Assembly (NCBI GenBank): GCA_963769745.1
Contig: CAVYNB010000041.1
Span: 1-64,000, forward strand
Length of the DNA stretch: 64,000 nt
Direction: 5' to 3'
Origin: JALORV01 sp963769745
Lineage (GTDB): Bacteria > Pseudomonadota > Gammaproteobacteria > Burkholderiales > Burkholderiaceae_F
The notes under the pieces were generated by a model. That model had not been told where the DNA came from and searched no databases. It saw only the letters and a list, made by a program, of their open reading frames with translations. The position numbers were made by a program, and so were the translations under genes. Shown here piece after piece: positions 1 to 8,166 of this stretch (its first letter is position 1; every line of letters starts with the position of its first letter).

Positions 1-1119
1 ACCCAGATCGCCGCAACCAATTCGACGTCAACACCCGCGAACATCACACTGACCAACAGCGGCGGCGGGCCGCTGACCATCACGAGTATCGGCAAGACCG
101 GAACTAATGCAGCGGAGTTCACCGCGACCGGGTCATGCGTCGGGGCATCGGTCACGGTCGCGGCGGGTGGCACCTGCACTATCGGCGCCTCATTCACACC
201 GACGGCGGTCGGCAACAGGACCGCGACCTTCACGCTGCAGTCCAATGCTTCCAGCAATCCAAGCATCACGCTGACAGGAACCGCAACAGCCTCGGCGGTA
301 CCGAGCATTTCGCGAAGCGTGACGGCGATCACATTCAACACCCAGACGGTCGGCATGGCGAGCGCGGCCCGTCCGGTGACGATCACGAACACCAGTACCG
401 TAAACGTGGCGATCACGGCCGTGACCGCTGCGACGACGCCTGAATTCGCTGCGACCGGCAACTGCGTCGGCAACCTGGCGGCGGGAGCCAGTTGCACGAT
501 GAACGTCACGTTCACGCCGTCTGCCGCGGGGAACCGTACTGGCAGCCTGACGATCACGTCGAACGCGACGGGCTCGCCGCATGCCGTTACCCTGGCGGGT
601 CCCGGCACGACCACGCCGACCGGAGCGGCAACGCTCGACGCGAGCGCGGTGAGCTTCCCGTCCACGGGTGCCGGCGCTGCAGCGAACCCGCTCAAGACGA
701 CACTGACAAACACCGGCAATGCGCCGCTGACGATCTTCGCGGTGGCGATCGGTGGAACCAATGCGCAGGACTTCAAGCTGGGGGCCGGCACGACTTGCGT
801 CGCGGGTTCCTTGGCCGTGGATGCAACCTGTCTGGTGGAAACCGAGTTCAAGCCGCTGTCAGCGGGAAGCAAGACTGCAAACGCCGTGGTCGCGCACAGT
901 GCTGGGACAACCACGATCGCGTTGGGCGGAATGGCCAATGCCGCGACGACGACGGTGGCCGGGACCTCGCCCGCCGCGCCGGTTCCCACGTCGTCGTCGG
1001 CCCTTTCGCCGTCGAACGTCGGCGGCGGTGGCTCTTTGAATCCCTGGGTTGGGCTCCTGATCTTGCTGCCGGCGCTTCTACTGCGTCGCCGGCCGGTGGC
1101 GTGTATGACGTCTCGCTAG
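1..1119 (+). CDS. Surface repeat protein with choice-of-anchor D-like domains, 3' part
   Basis: The frame is open from base 1, so the start lies outside the window; 372 residues are visible. They form about three Ig-like repeats of roughly 100 residues. Each has a Cys pair and a conserved core (for example CVGNLAAGASC followed by FTPSAAGNRTGSLTI), as in choice-of-anchor D and ASPM-SPD-2-Hydin-like beta-sandwich proteins. The C-terminus is a Gly run (GGGGSLNPW), a hydrophobic stretch and an Arg cluster (LLLRRRP). This resembles GlyGly-CTERM-type sorting tails cleaved by rhombosortase, so the protein is probably exported and surface-processed. The function is unknown. A strong terminator follows directly. 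Confidence 0.8.
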   Translation, partial: TQIAATNSTSTPANITLTNSGGGPLTITSIGKTGTNAAEFTATGSCVGASVTVAAGGTCTIGASFTPTAVGNRTATFTLQSNASSNPSITLTGTATASAVPSISRSVTAITFNTQTVGMASAARPVTITNTSTVNVAITAVTAATTPEFAATGNCVGNLAAGASCTMNVTFTPSAAGNRTGSLTITSNATGSPHAVTLAGPGTTTPTGAATLDASAVSFPSTGAGAAANPLKTTLTNTGNAPLTIFAVAIGGTNAQDFKLGAGTTCVAGSLAVDATCLVETEFKPLSAGSKTANAVVAHSAGTTTIALGGMANAATTTVAGTSPAAPVPTSSSALSPSNVGGGGSLNPWVGLLILLPALLLRRRPVACMTSR

Positions 1120-1139
1120 CAGCCGCTCAGGAATCAGTC

Positions 1140-1166
1140 AAAACGGCGCCCTCGGGCGCCGTTTTT
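1140..1166 (+). terminator. Rho-independent terminator after the surface protein gene
   Basis: An 11-bp stem (AAAACGGCGCC paired with GGCGCCGTTTT) closes a CTCG loop and runs into a T tract. It lies 20 bases after the stop codon of the surface protein and separates it from the isc promoter. The A-rich 5' side could allow some termination in the reverse direction. Confidence 0.9.
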
Positions 1167-1199
1167 CATTGCGGAGCTACACAGCACCATCGCCCGACT

Positions 1200-1232
1200 A
1201 TAGTTGACTAAACTAGTCGGGATTAGTACAAT
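1200..1232 (+). promoter_or_regulatory. isc operon promoter overlapping an IscR type 1 operator
   Basis: TTGACT (1204-1209) and TACAAT (1227-1232) are separated by exactly 17 bases, a good sigma70-type promoter. A palindromic element at 1200-1224 has half sites ATAGTTGACT and TAGTCGGGAT. It matches the known type 1 IscR consensus at nearly every position and covers the -35 box and most of the spacer. In Enterobacteria, [2Fe-2S]-IscR binding there represses the operon, so the same Fe-S feedback loop is inferred. The predicted transcript has a leader of about 70 bases before iscR. Confidence 0.85.
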
Positions 1233-1308
1233 CTCCGACGAAATCGATCGGGAATTTTAGTGGCGATAGCGGGTCAGACCCGTACGCCTCCCACCCTGAA
1301 GGATTGCG

Positions 1309-1809
1309 ATGAGACTGACGACCAAGGGCCGGTTTGCCGTTACGGCCATGATTGACCTCGCCCTGCGCGAGCACAACGGGCCCGTTACTTTGGCGGGAAT
1401 CAGCCAGCGCCAGAAGATTTCACTGTCGTACCTGGAGCAGTTGTTCGGCAAGCTGCGCCGCCACGAACTGGTCGAAAGCACGCGCGGGCCGGGGGGCGGC
1501 TATACGCTGGGGCGCGTCGCCCGCGAAGTGACGGTGGCCGATATCATTTTCGCTGTCGATGAACCGCTGGATGCGACCCAGTGCGGCGGCAAGGAAAACT
1601 GTCTCGACGACCAGCGCTGCATGACGCACGACCTGTGGGCCAACCTCAACGCAAAGATGGTGGACTATCTGGACTCGGTCAGCCTCGCCGACCTTGTCGA
1701 GCAGCAAAAGGCGCGTGCGGACAAGTCTGCCGCGCCGACCGTATTGCACGATAATCGCGCGCGGACGCGCACCGAAGCCGACCAGAAGAACGAGACCGCG
1801 CTGACGTAG
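1309..1809 (+). CDS. iscR: Fe-S cluster regulator IscR (Rrf2 family)
   Basis: 166 residues with the N-terminal Rrf2 winged helix (MRLTTKGRFAVTAMIDLAL). The cluster ligands C92, C98, C104 and H107 are all present at the same numbering as in E. coli IscR. It senses [2Fe-2S] status and represses the isc operon through the operator at 1200-1224; apo-IscR controls other targets. The start is supported by GAAGGA at 1298-1303. It is the first gene of the operon, and iscS begins 13 bases after its stop codon. The Thr/Glu/Lys-rich C-terminal tail is variable in this family. Confidence 0.97.
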   Translation: MRLTTKGRFAVTAMIDLALREHNGPVTLAGISQRQKISLSYLEQLFGKLRRHELVESTRGPGGGYTLGRVAREVTVADIIFAVDEPLDATQCGGKENCLDDQRCMTHDLWANLNAKMVDYLDSVSLADLVEQQKARADKSAAPTVLHDNRARTRTEADQKNETALT

Positions 1810-1822
1810 CAAGGGCAGGACC

Positions 1823-3031
1823 ATGCAGCTTCCCATCTATCTTGATTATTCGGCCACGACGCCAGTCGACCCGCGAGTGGTCGACTCGATGATTCCCTGG
1901 CTGCGCGACCACTTCGGGAATCCCGCGTCGCGCAGCCATGCTTACGGCTGGGAGGCCGAAAAGGCCGTCGAGAGCGCGCGTGCCAACGTGGCTTCGCTCG
2001 TGAACTGTGACCCGCGCGAACTGATCTGGACCTCCGGCGCCACGGAATCGATCAACCTGGCCATCAAGGGGGTCGCTCACTTCTACAAGGACAAGGGCCG
2101 GCACCTGCTGACGGTCAAGACCGAACACAAGGCCACTCTCGACACCATGCGTGAGCTCGAGCGCGAAGGGTTCGAGGTGACCTACATGGACGTCGAGCCC
2201 GACGGCCTGCTGGATCTCGCCCGACTCGAGTCTGCGCTGCGTCCCGACACGATCCTGGTTTCGGTCATGTTCGTGAACAACGAGATCGGCGTCATCCAGG
2301 ACATTCCTGCCATCGGCGAGATGTGTCGTGGGCGCGGCATCGTGTTTCATGTGGATGCCGCCCAGGCGACCGGCAAGGTGATGGTTGACCTCGCGGAGCT
2401 GAAGGTCGACCTGATGTCGTTTTCGGCGCACAAGACCTATGGTCCGAAGGGGGTCGGTGCACTGTACGTGCGGCGCAAGCCACGCGTCCGGCTCGAGGCG
2501 CAGATGCACGGAGGCGGTCACGAGCGTGGCCTGCGTTCGGGCACGCTTCCGACACACCAGATCGTCGGCATGGGCGAGGCATTCCGCATCGCCCGCGAAG
2601 AGATGGCCACCGAGAACGACCGCATCCGGATGCTGCGCGACCGACTGTGGACCGGACTGTCGCAGATCGAGCAGGTCTACCTGAACGGCGACTTTGAGCG
2701 GCGCGTACCGCACAACCTCAACGTCAGTTTCAACTTTGTCGAAGGCGAAAGCCTGATCATGGCGATCAAGGACGTGGCGGTGTCGTCCGGATCGGCGTGC
2801 ACGTCGGCATCGCTCGAGCCGTCATATGTCCTGCGCGCCCTGGGACGCAGTGATGAACTTGCACACAGCTCGATCCGCTTTACGGTCGGCCGCTTCACGA
2901 CACAGGAAGAAATCGATTACACGGTGAATCTGGTCACGCGCCAGGTTGCGCGGCTGCGCGAAATGTCGCCGCTGTGGGAGATGTACAAGGATGGAGTCGA
3001 CCTGAATTCGGTGCAGTGGGCCGCGCATTAG
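1823..3031 (+). CDS. iscS: Cysteine desulfurase IscS
   Basis: 402 residues of a class V aminotransferase-fold PLP enzyme. It removes sulfur from cysteine as a persulfide and passes it to IscU and other acceptors. The PLP lysine is K204 in SAHKTYGPKG. The mobile-loop catalytic cysteine is C326 in SSGSACTSASLEPSYV, the group I (IscS/NifS) arrangement. The GATESINLA and HVDAAQATGK motifs are intact. The C-terminus LNSVQWAAH is close to the E. coli ending that contacts IscU. It lies between iscR and iscU. A possible mRNA hairpin follows in the 101-base gap. Confidence 0.97.
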   Translation: MQLPIYLDYSATTPVDPRVVDSMIPWLRDHFGNPASRSHAYGWEAEKAVESARANVASLVNCDPRELIWTSGATESINLAIKGVAHFYKDKGRHLLTVKTEHKATLDTMRELEREGFEVTYMDVEPDGLLDLARLESALRPDTILVSVMFVNNEIGVIQDIPAIGEMCRGRGIVFHVDAAQATGKVMVDLAELKVDLMSFSAHKTYGPKGVGALYVRRKPRVRLEAQMHGGGHERGLRSGTLPTHQIVGMGEAFRIAREEMATENDRIRMLRDRLWTGLSQIEQVYLNGDFERRVPHNLNVSFNFVEGESLIMAIKDVAVSSGSACTSASLEPSYVLRALGRSDELAHSSIRFTVGRFTTQEEIDYTVNLVTRQVARLREMSPLWEMYKDGVDLNSVQWAAH

Positions 3032-3038
3032 GGAAGGC

Positions 3039-3066
3039 GCACGAAAGAGCAAACCTGCTCTCGTGC
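3039..3066 (+). other. RNA hairpin in the iscS-iscU gap
   Basis: GCACG (3039-3043) and AGAGCA (3046-3051) pair with TGCTCT (3056-3061) and CGTGC (3062-3066), leaving an AA bulge and an AACC loop. No T tract follows, so this is unlikely to be a full terminator. It could stabilise or process the polycistronic mRNA and alter iscS to iscU stoichiometry. That role is inference only. Confidence 0.5.
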
Positions 3067-3132
3067 GATTGATTGGCAGGAATTCTCTGGCGGAGCCAGA
3101 TGAACTCTTGAGGACAGAGGCAGGGAACAGCC

Positions 3133-3546
3133 ATGGCATACAGCAGCAAGGTTATTGATCACTACGAGAATCCGCGCAACGTCGGTTCTTTCGAGAAAGG
3201 CGATGACAGCGTCGGGACGGGCATGGTCGGTGCACCGGCCTGCGGCGACGTGATGAAGCTGCAGATCAAGGTGAACGAGCGCGGCGTCATCGAGGACGCG
3301 CGCTTCAAGACCTACGGGTGCGGCTCCGCGATTGCCTCTTCGTCGCTGGTGACGGAATGGGTCAAGGGCCGCACACTCGACGAGGCGGCAACTATCCGCA
3401 ACACGCAGATCGCCGAGGAGCTCGCGCTGCCGCCGGTGAAGATCCACTGCTCGATCCTTGCCGAAGACGCCATCAAGGCAGCGGTAGAGGACTATCGCAG
3501 GAAACACGGCCAGCTCGAGCAGCCGGCTGAAGCGAAGGCAGCCTGA
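3133..3546 (+). CDS. iscU: Fe-S cluster scaffold IscU
   Basis: 137 residues. The scaffold assembles a [2Fe-2S] cluster from IscS sulfur and iron, then passes it on with HscA, HscB and ferredoxin. Cluster ligands C37, C63 and C106, neighbouring H105 and the lability residue D39 are all visible. The LPPVK motif recognised by HscA is at 99-103, directly before HC. The length is slightly longer than E. coli IscU because of an Ala/Glu-rich tail. It starts after a 101-base gap that holds a hairpin. Confidence 0.97.
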   Translation: MAYSSKVIDHYENPRNVGSFEKGDDSVGTGMVGAPACGDVMKLQIKVNERGVIEDARFKTYGCGSAIASSSLVTEWVKGRTLDEAATIRNTQIAEELALPPVKIHCSILAEDAIKAAVEDYRRKHGQLEQPAEAKAA

Positions 3547-3569
3547 ACGGTTCGCGGGAGTACGAGGCA

Positions 3570-3893
3570 ATGGCAGTGACAATGACGGAGCGCGCGGCCC
3601 AGCATGTGGCGGGCTTTCTGCAGAAGCGCGGCAAGGGTGTGGGGTTGCGCCTGGGCGTGCGCACGACCGGGTGTTCGGGCATGGCGTACAAGCTGGAGTA
3701 CGCCGACGCGGAGCAGCCCGAAGACCAGTCCTTCGAGTGCCACGGCGTGAAAATCCTGATCGATCCGAAGAGTCTGCCGTACCTCGAAGGGACCGAACTC
3801 GATTTCGTCCGCGAGGGACTGAACGAAGGTTTCCGCTTCAACAATCCCAACGAGAAGAACCGCTGCGGCTGCGGCGAGTCCTTCAACATCTAG
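3570..3893 (+). CDS. iscA: A-type Fe-S carrier IscA
   Basis: 107 residues, the same length as E. coli IscA. The three ligand cysteines C35, C99 and C101 are conserved, the last two in CGCGESF. A-type carriers bind iron or Fe-S clusters and deliver them to apo-proteins, chiefly [4Fe-4S] targets. The gene lies 23 bases after iscU and 45 bases before hscB, in standard isc operon order. The TTGCSGMAY motif around C35 separates it from the ErpA and SufA relatives only weakly, but its position in the operon decides the name. Confidence 0.95.
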   Translation: MAVTMTERAAQHVAGFLQKRGKGVGLRLGVRTTGCSGMAYKLEYADAEQPEDQSFECHGVKILIDPKSLPYLEGTELDFVREGLNEGFRFNNPNEKNRCGCGESFNI

Positions 3894-3938
3894 TCGCGCC
3901 GGCCGGGCGCGCCACGTGCCCTGCGAGCCGACTCCGTC

Positions 3939-4481
3939 ATGTCGCACCCCGACCACTTCGCGCTGTTCGCGTTGCCTGTGCGCTTTGCGCTCGATGAGAC
4001 GGCGCTCGAGCGAGCCCACAAGGACGTCCAGTCCAAGGTTCACCCTGATCGCTATGCCTCCGGCAGCGCGGCGGAACGCCGCGTCGCGATGCAGTGGGCC
4101 GCGCAAGCCAATGAGGCCTACCGGACACTGAAGTCTCCGCTCGCGCGAGCTGCCTATCTCTGCGAGCGGGCGGGGGTACCGATCAATGCAGAGTCAAACA
4201 CCTCGATGCCTGGCTCATTCCTGGTGCAGCAACTGGAGTGGCGCGAGTCGCTCGACAACGCGCGGCGGGACGAAGATACAACGCACCTGAATGTGCTGAA
4301 CGCAACGGTGAACGCAGAACGCGATGGACTGATCGCCGCGATCGAGGGCGCAATCGACGGCGAACGCGATCATGTCGCCGCGTCCGTGCTGGTGCGCCAG
4401 CTCATGTTCATCGACAAGTTCCGCGACGAAGTTCGTGCAGCGGAGGAGTTCCTGTCACGCCCGCGTGAGGCGTCGGCCTGA
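3939..4481 (+). CDS. hscB: Fe-S assembly co-chaperone HscB
   Basis: 180 residues. The N-terminal J domain carries the HPD motif at 35-37 that stimulates HscA ATPase. The C-terminal helical domain (about 90-175) binds IscU and presents it to HscA. The gene ends in TGATG, where the TGA stop and the hscA ATG share one base, so the co-chaperone and chaperone are translationally coupled. The start at 3939 is favoured because it gives the standard MSHPDHFALF beginning. Confidence 0.95.
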   Translation: MSHPDHFALFALPVRFALDETALERAHKDVQSKVHPDRYASGSAAERRVAMQWAAQANEAYRTLKSPLARAAYLCERAGVPINAESNTSMPGSFLVQQLEWRESLDNARRDEDTTHLNVLNATVNAERDGLIAAIEGAIDGERDHVAASVLVRQLMFIDKFRDEVRAAEEFLSRPREASA

Positions 4482-6361
4482 TGGCTCTGCTGCAGATCGC
4501 CGAGCCGGGCGAGTCGTCGGCCCCGCACCAGCACCGGCTGGCGGTAGGCATCGACCTTGGAACCACCAATTCCCTGGTGGCGACCGTGCGCAACAGCATT
4601 CCGGTCGTCATCGACGATGCCGAAGGTCGCCCGATGCTTCCCTCGGTGGTGCGCTACCTGGCCGACGGAACGGCCGAGGTTGGCTATGAAGCGCACAAGC
4701 ACCAGTCGCTGGATCCGCGCAACACGGTCGTGTCGGTCAAGCGCTTCATGGGGCGCGCACGCTCGGACGTGCTGCACATCGAGAACATGCCCTACGACTT
4801 TGTCGAGCGTGCCGAAGATGCGCCGGGCATGCTGCAGTTACGCACCGCCGCCGGTGTGAAGAGCCCGGTCGAAGTCTCGGCCGAAATCCTGAAGGTCCTG
4901 CGAGAGAGGGCGGAGCAAGCGCTCGGCGGAGATCTGGTTGGCGCGGTGGTCACGGTGCCCGCTTACTTCGACGACGCGCAGCGGCAGGCGACGAAGGACG
5001 CGGCTCGGCTCGCCGGTATCAACATTCTCCGCCTGCTCAACGAGCCGACCGCCGCCGCCATCGCCTATGGACTGGACCATGGCGCCCGGGGAACCTACGC
5101 GGTCTACGACCTGGGTGGCGGTACGTTTGATATCTCGATCCTCAAGCTCTCGCGGGGTGTCTTCGAAGTGCTCGCCACCGGAGGTGACTCCGCGCTGGGT
5201 GGCGATGACTTCGACCACCGCCTCTTCTGCTGGATCATCGAACGGGCGCAGCTATTGCCGCTGTCGCAGCAGGACGCGCGCGCGTTGATGGTCAAGGCTC
5301 GCGAAGTCAAGGAGCGCCTGTCGGTCGAGCCCGAGGTCCGCGCCAACGCGGTGCTGTCGACCGGCGAAGTGGTGGATGTGCCGACTCCGAGCCGCGAGTT
5401 CGCGCGGATGACACAACCGCTGGTGGACAAGACACTGGCGGCGTGCCGCAAGGCGCTGCACGACTCCGGCATCACAGCCAAGGACATCGACGGGGTCGTG
5501 ATGGTCGGCGGCGCCACGCGCATGCCGCATGTCCACAAGGCGGTGGGAGCCTTCTTCGGGCAGGCGCCACTCACGAACATCGATCCTGACAAGGTCGTCG
5601 CCCTGGGCGCGGCGATGCAGGCCAACCTGCTCGCCGGCAATCGTGCGGCCGGAGACGACTGGTTGTTGCTCGACGTCATCCCGCTTTCACTCGGCCTGGA
5701 GACCATGGGCGGACTGGTCGAACGGGTCATTCCGCGCAACTCGCCGATCCCGGTCGCGCGTGCGCAGGAGTTCACGACATTTCGTGACGGCCAAACGGCC
5801 ATGGCGGTCCATGTCGTGCAGGGCGAACGCGAACTCGTTTCGGACTGCCGCTCTCTGGCACGCTTCGAACTGCGCGGCATCCCGCCGATGGTGGCCGGCG
5901 CGGCACGGATCCGTGTCACGTTCACGGTGGATGCCGACGGTTTGCTCTCCGTCGCCGCGCGCGAGACCGGTAGCGGTGTCGAGGCTTCCGTCGTCGTCAA
6001 GCCGACGTATGGACTGTCCGACGACGAGATCGCCCGCATGCTGCAGGACTCGTTCGGCTCGGCCGACGATGACATGCGGGCGCGTGCGCTGCGTGAACAG
6101 CAGGTCGAAGCGCAACGGCTGCTGGAAGCGACGCTGGCAGCCCTTGCCGCCGACGGGGATCTGCTGGAGCCGGAAGAGCGCAACACGATCGAACGCCTCG
6201 TGGCCGAGGTATCGAAGCACCTTCAGGATGCCGATGCAGCCGCCATCCGGCTGGCGACGGATGCGTTGACCGCCAGTACCGACGACTTCGCGGCTCGGCG
6301 CATGGACCGCTCGATACGCGCCGCTCTGGCCGGACGCACGATCGAAGAACTGGCGAAGTAG
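4481..6361 (+). CDS. hscA: Fe-S assembly Hsp70 chaperone HscA
   Basis: 626 residues of a specialised Hsp70. The ATPase domain starts at about residue 20 with VGIDLGTTNS and contains YDLGGGTFDISIL and the VMVGGATRMP signature. The substrate-binding domain begins near residue 385 and ends in a helical lid. HscA binds the LPPVK motif of IscU and drives cluster release in an ATP- and HscB-dependent cycle. The short C-terminus without the EEVD-type end fits HscA rather than DnaK. It overlaps hscB by one base. Confidence 0.96.
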   Translation: MALLQIAEPGESSAPHQHRLAVGIDLGTTNSLVATVRNSIPVVIDDAEGRPMLPSVVRYLADGTAEVGYEAHKHQSLDPRNTVVSVKRFMGRARSDVLHIENMPYDFVERAEDAPGMLQLRTAAGVKSPVEVSAEILKVLRERAEQALGGDLVGAVVTVPAYFDDAQRQATKDAARLAGINILRLLNEPTAAAIAYGLDHGARGTYAVYDLGGGTFDISILKLSRGVFEVLATGGDSALGGDDFDHRLFCWIIERAQLLPLSQQDARALMVKAREVKERLSVEPEVRANAVLSTGEVVDVPTPSREFARMTQPLVDKTLAACRKALHDSGITAKDIDGVVMVGGATRMPHVHKAVGAFFGQAPLTNIDPDKVVALGAAMQANLLAGNRAAGDDWLLLDVIPLSLGLETMGGLVERVIPRNSPIPVARAQEFTTFRDGQTAMAVHVVQGERELVSDCRSLARFELRGIPPMVAGAARIRVTFTVDADGLLSVAARETGSGVEASVVVKPTYGLSDDEIARMLQDSFGSADDDMRARALREQQVEAQRLLEATLAALAADGDLLEPEERNTIERLVAEVSKHLQDADAAAIRLATDALTASTDDFAARRMDRSIRAALAGRTIEELAK

Positions 6362-6381
6362 TCTGCGGCAACGCGGGCGCG

Positions 6382-6723
6382 ATGATGCCGAAGATCACCG
6401 TACTGCCTCACGAGGAGCTCTGCCCCGACGGTGCAGAGTTTGACGTCGCGCGCGGGGTGACGCTCACCGATGCGTTGCTCGAACACGGTGTCGATATCGA
6501 GCACGCGTGTGGGAAAGTGGCGGCATGCACGACGTGCCATTGCATCATCCGCAAGGGCTATGCGTCGCTGCCGCCTGCGAGCGACAACGAAGAGGATCTG
6601 CTCGACCGCGCCTGGGGCCTGACCCCGGTATCGCGCCTGTCCTGCCAGGCCATCCTGCAGGATGCCGACCTGACCGTCGAAATTCCAAAGTACAGCATCA
6701 ACTATGCGAAAGAAAAGCACTAG
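6382..6723 (+). CDS. fdx: ISC-type [2Fe-2S] ferredoxin
   Basis: 113 residues of an adrenodoxin-like ferredoxin. The cluster ligands are C43, C49, C52 and C88 in the CGKVAACTTC ... LSCQ pattern. It supplies electrons during cluster assembly on IscU. Extra Cys residues at 14 and 54 are also present. Two adjacent ATG codons (6382 and 6385) could start it; both give the same mature fold. It starts 20 bases after hscA and is followed by iscX. Confidence 0.95.
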   Translation: MMPKITVLPHEELCPDGAEFDVARGVTLTDALLEHGVDIEHACGKVAACTTCHCIIRKGYASLPPASDNEEDLLDRAWGLTPVSRLSCQAILQDADLTVEIPKYSINYAKEKH

Positions 6724-6768
6724 CGGCCGTGCATTGCGCGCGGCCGCACAGGAAGTGACGAGGCCGAC

Positions 6769-6963
6769 ATGAAATGGACCGACACACTCGAGCTTGCCAT
6801 CGCCCTGTCCGAGGCCCACGCGGACATCGATCCGCGGAAGATACGGTTCACCGACCTGCATCGCTGGGTGTGCGAACTACCCGGATTCAGTGACGACCCG
6901 GCGCGGTCCGGCGAGAAGATCCTGGAGGCAATCCAGATGGCGTGGATAGAGGAAGTCGCGTAG
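6769..6963 (+). CDS. iscX: Fe-S assembly adaptor IscX
   Basis: 64 residues, the normal size for this small acidic protein (MKWTDTLELAIALSE..., ending AIQMAWIEEVA). IscX binds the IscS surface shared with frataxin and modulates desulfurase rate in an iron-dependent way. It is the last gene of the isc operon. No clear terminator follows. The next 150 bases are non-coding and lead into attC-like sequence. Confidence 0.93.
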   Translation: MKWTDTLELAIALSEAHADIDPRKIRFTDLHRWVCELPGFSDDPARSGEKILEAIQMAWIEEVA

Positions 6964-7025
6964 CGACCCGTAGCGGCCGTCAGCGTTCTCCGAAAGCAGC
7001 CGTGCAATTCACACCGGTAGCGGAC

Positions 7026-7121
7026 GTTTTACGTTGTGCATGAGCGGCGGGCGTAGGCCGCAGGCCGAAGCGCACTGGCAAGCACCGCTTGCCAGCCGTC
7101 TGCTCGGTGCACTTGTTAGGC
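7026..7121 (-). repeat. Degenerate attC-like site (integron recombination site) 1
   Basis: Read on the minus strand it begins GCCTAAC (7121-7115), which matches the RYYYAAC core. The stop codon of the preceding gene lies inside this core, as is typical of integron cassettes. The outer arms are an imperfect palindrome: GTGCACCGAGC against the reverse complement of GCTCATGCAC at about 7036-7046. The far core reads GTAAAAC rather than GTTRRRY, so this end looks decayed. Confidence 0.5.
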
Positions 7122-7595
7122 CACACGCTGCGACAAGGCCTTGGCTTTGACCTGAATGACAAGGTAACCCCAAGTGGAGAACACAGGTAGGTTGCGCTGC
7201 TCTTCGGCAGATGCTGGTCGGACCAGTTCGTAGCCGCGCATAAGCATGCAGTTCCTGCCAGGGGACTCGGAGAGAAAGTGATCGGCTTCAATGTTGTCCT
7301 CCGCCAGCGGGCGGTTTCCGAGTATCTCGCCACCCGTCCCCCAGATGGAGCGCAAGTGAATCTGACCTTGGGCGACGGTCCCGCGACCAGCGATTTCTCT
7401 TGCGGTTGGAAGGCTATTGCCTACCCAGTTCATCAAGCCTGCGAGGAGCATGCTGCGGCTCCCGGCTCCTGTCTTCGGTTTCAGTGCAATCACGCGGCCA
7501 CAGCCGTATTGGCCGCCACCGAGGGGCAATGCCCAGAAGTCGCCTGTGCGAAGGCTCACAGAGGATTTTGGCTTGAATGGATAGGACGGCATCGG
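7116..7595 (-). CDS. Imm26-like immunity protein in a gene cassette
   Basis: 159 residues, starting at the ATG at 7595 (MPSYPFKPKSS). A start 51 bases further upstream would run through the attC stem, so the inner ATG is preferred. The pattern RTGDFWALPLGGGQYGCGRVIAL followed by a beta-rich region resembles Imm26 immunity proteins of polymorphic toxin systems (family call from memory of the motif). No cognate toxin is nearby, which is common for cassette-borne immunity genes. Its TAA stop lies within the attC core and the gene lies between two attC-like sites, so it is probably a mobile cassette cargo. Confidence 0.65.
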   Translation of the reverse strand, partial: PMPSYPFKPKSSVSLRTGDFWALPLGGGQYGCGRVIALKPKTGAGSRSMLLAGLMNWVGNSLPTAREIAGRGTVAQGQIHLRSIWGTGGEILGNRPLAEDNIEADHFLSESPGRNCMLMRGYELVRPASAEEQRNLPVFSTWGYLVIQVKAKALSQRVA

Positions 7596-7612
7596 GCGCT
7601 GGTTCTTGTGCG

Positions 7613-7681
7613 TCCTAACGTAACGCTGTGCCGACCGCACGCGCACAGCGCGTGCGGGTCGGCACGAGCAACAAGTTAGCC
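7613..7681 (-). repeat. attC site 2, best preserved
   Basis: On the minus strand it starts GGCTAAC (7681-7675) and ends GTTAGGA (7619-7613). The interior is a long imperfect hairpin: GTGCCGACC and CGCACGCGC pair with GCGCGTGCG and GTCGGCAC. Single extra bases sit on one arm, the extrahelical pattern that integron integrases use to choose the strand. It lies 5 bases after the stop of the upstream cassette gene and 17 bases before the next start codon, exactly where a cassette junction should be. Confidence 0.8.
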
Positions 7682-7685
7682 AAGA

Positions 7686-8162
7686 TCATCGGTCGAACTC
7701 CCGTAGCTCTCCGAACTTCACGAATGACGGAAGCTGGCGAAGCATGTTGATTTGCGCCTGAGTCGCAGGCTCGTTCTCTTCGCTGGCATAGATGGTGAAT
7801 GAGAAGAACGCGACTCGGGCGTTACGCGGCGGCACGAACTGCGCAAACTCCCACCAAAACATGACCGTTGACTCTCCGTCTTCTTCCTCGTTTTGCCGGT
7901 AGTGCACCCAAGCGACTCCGTCATCACGGACCGTTGGCGTTACGCTTCCGGAGAGCAAACCGAGTTGCGGGAGGTCTTCTGGATTCGCGTCCTTCTTTGC
8001 GGTGATTGAGGTCACTCGTAACGTGCCGGAACCGACGCCTTCATCCCAAAAAACTTGTGTGCCGTCATCCTCCACTTCGTGAGCCCACTGCAGCGGAACG
8101 AGGAACGAGAAAACCCCGTTGTCATGCTCCACGCTTCGCAGTCCTTCCACCGCGGGCTCCAT
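7686..8162 (-). CDS. Hypothetical cassette protein
   Basis: 158 residues with no confident family match. The protein is acidic, lacks a signal peptide and has alternating beta-type segments (FSFLVPLQWAHEVEDDG, VHYRQNEEEDGES, FFSFTIYASEENEP). It ends with a short helix (QAQINMLRQLPSFVKFGELREF). The overall look recalls PsbP/DcrB-like or DUF3805-type folds, but this is a guess. It starts 5 bases after attC-like site 3 and ends 5 bases before attC site 2, a compact one-gene cassette with little untranslated sequence. Its function is unknown. Confidence 0.7.
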   Translation of the reverse strand: MEPAVEGLRSVEHDNGVFSFLVPLQWAHEVEDDGTQVFWDEGVGSGTLRVTSITAKKDANPEDLPQLGLLSGSVTPTVRDDGVAWVHYRQNEEEDGESTVMFWWEFAQFVPPRNARVAFFSFTIYASEENEPATQAQINMLRQLPSFVKFGELREFDR

Positions 8163-8166
8163 CGAT

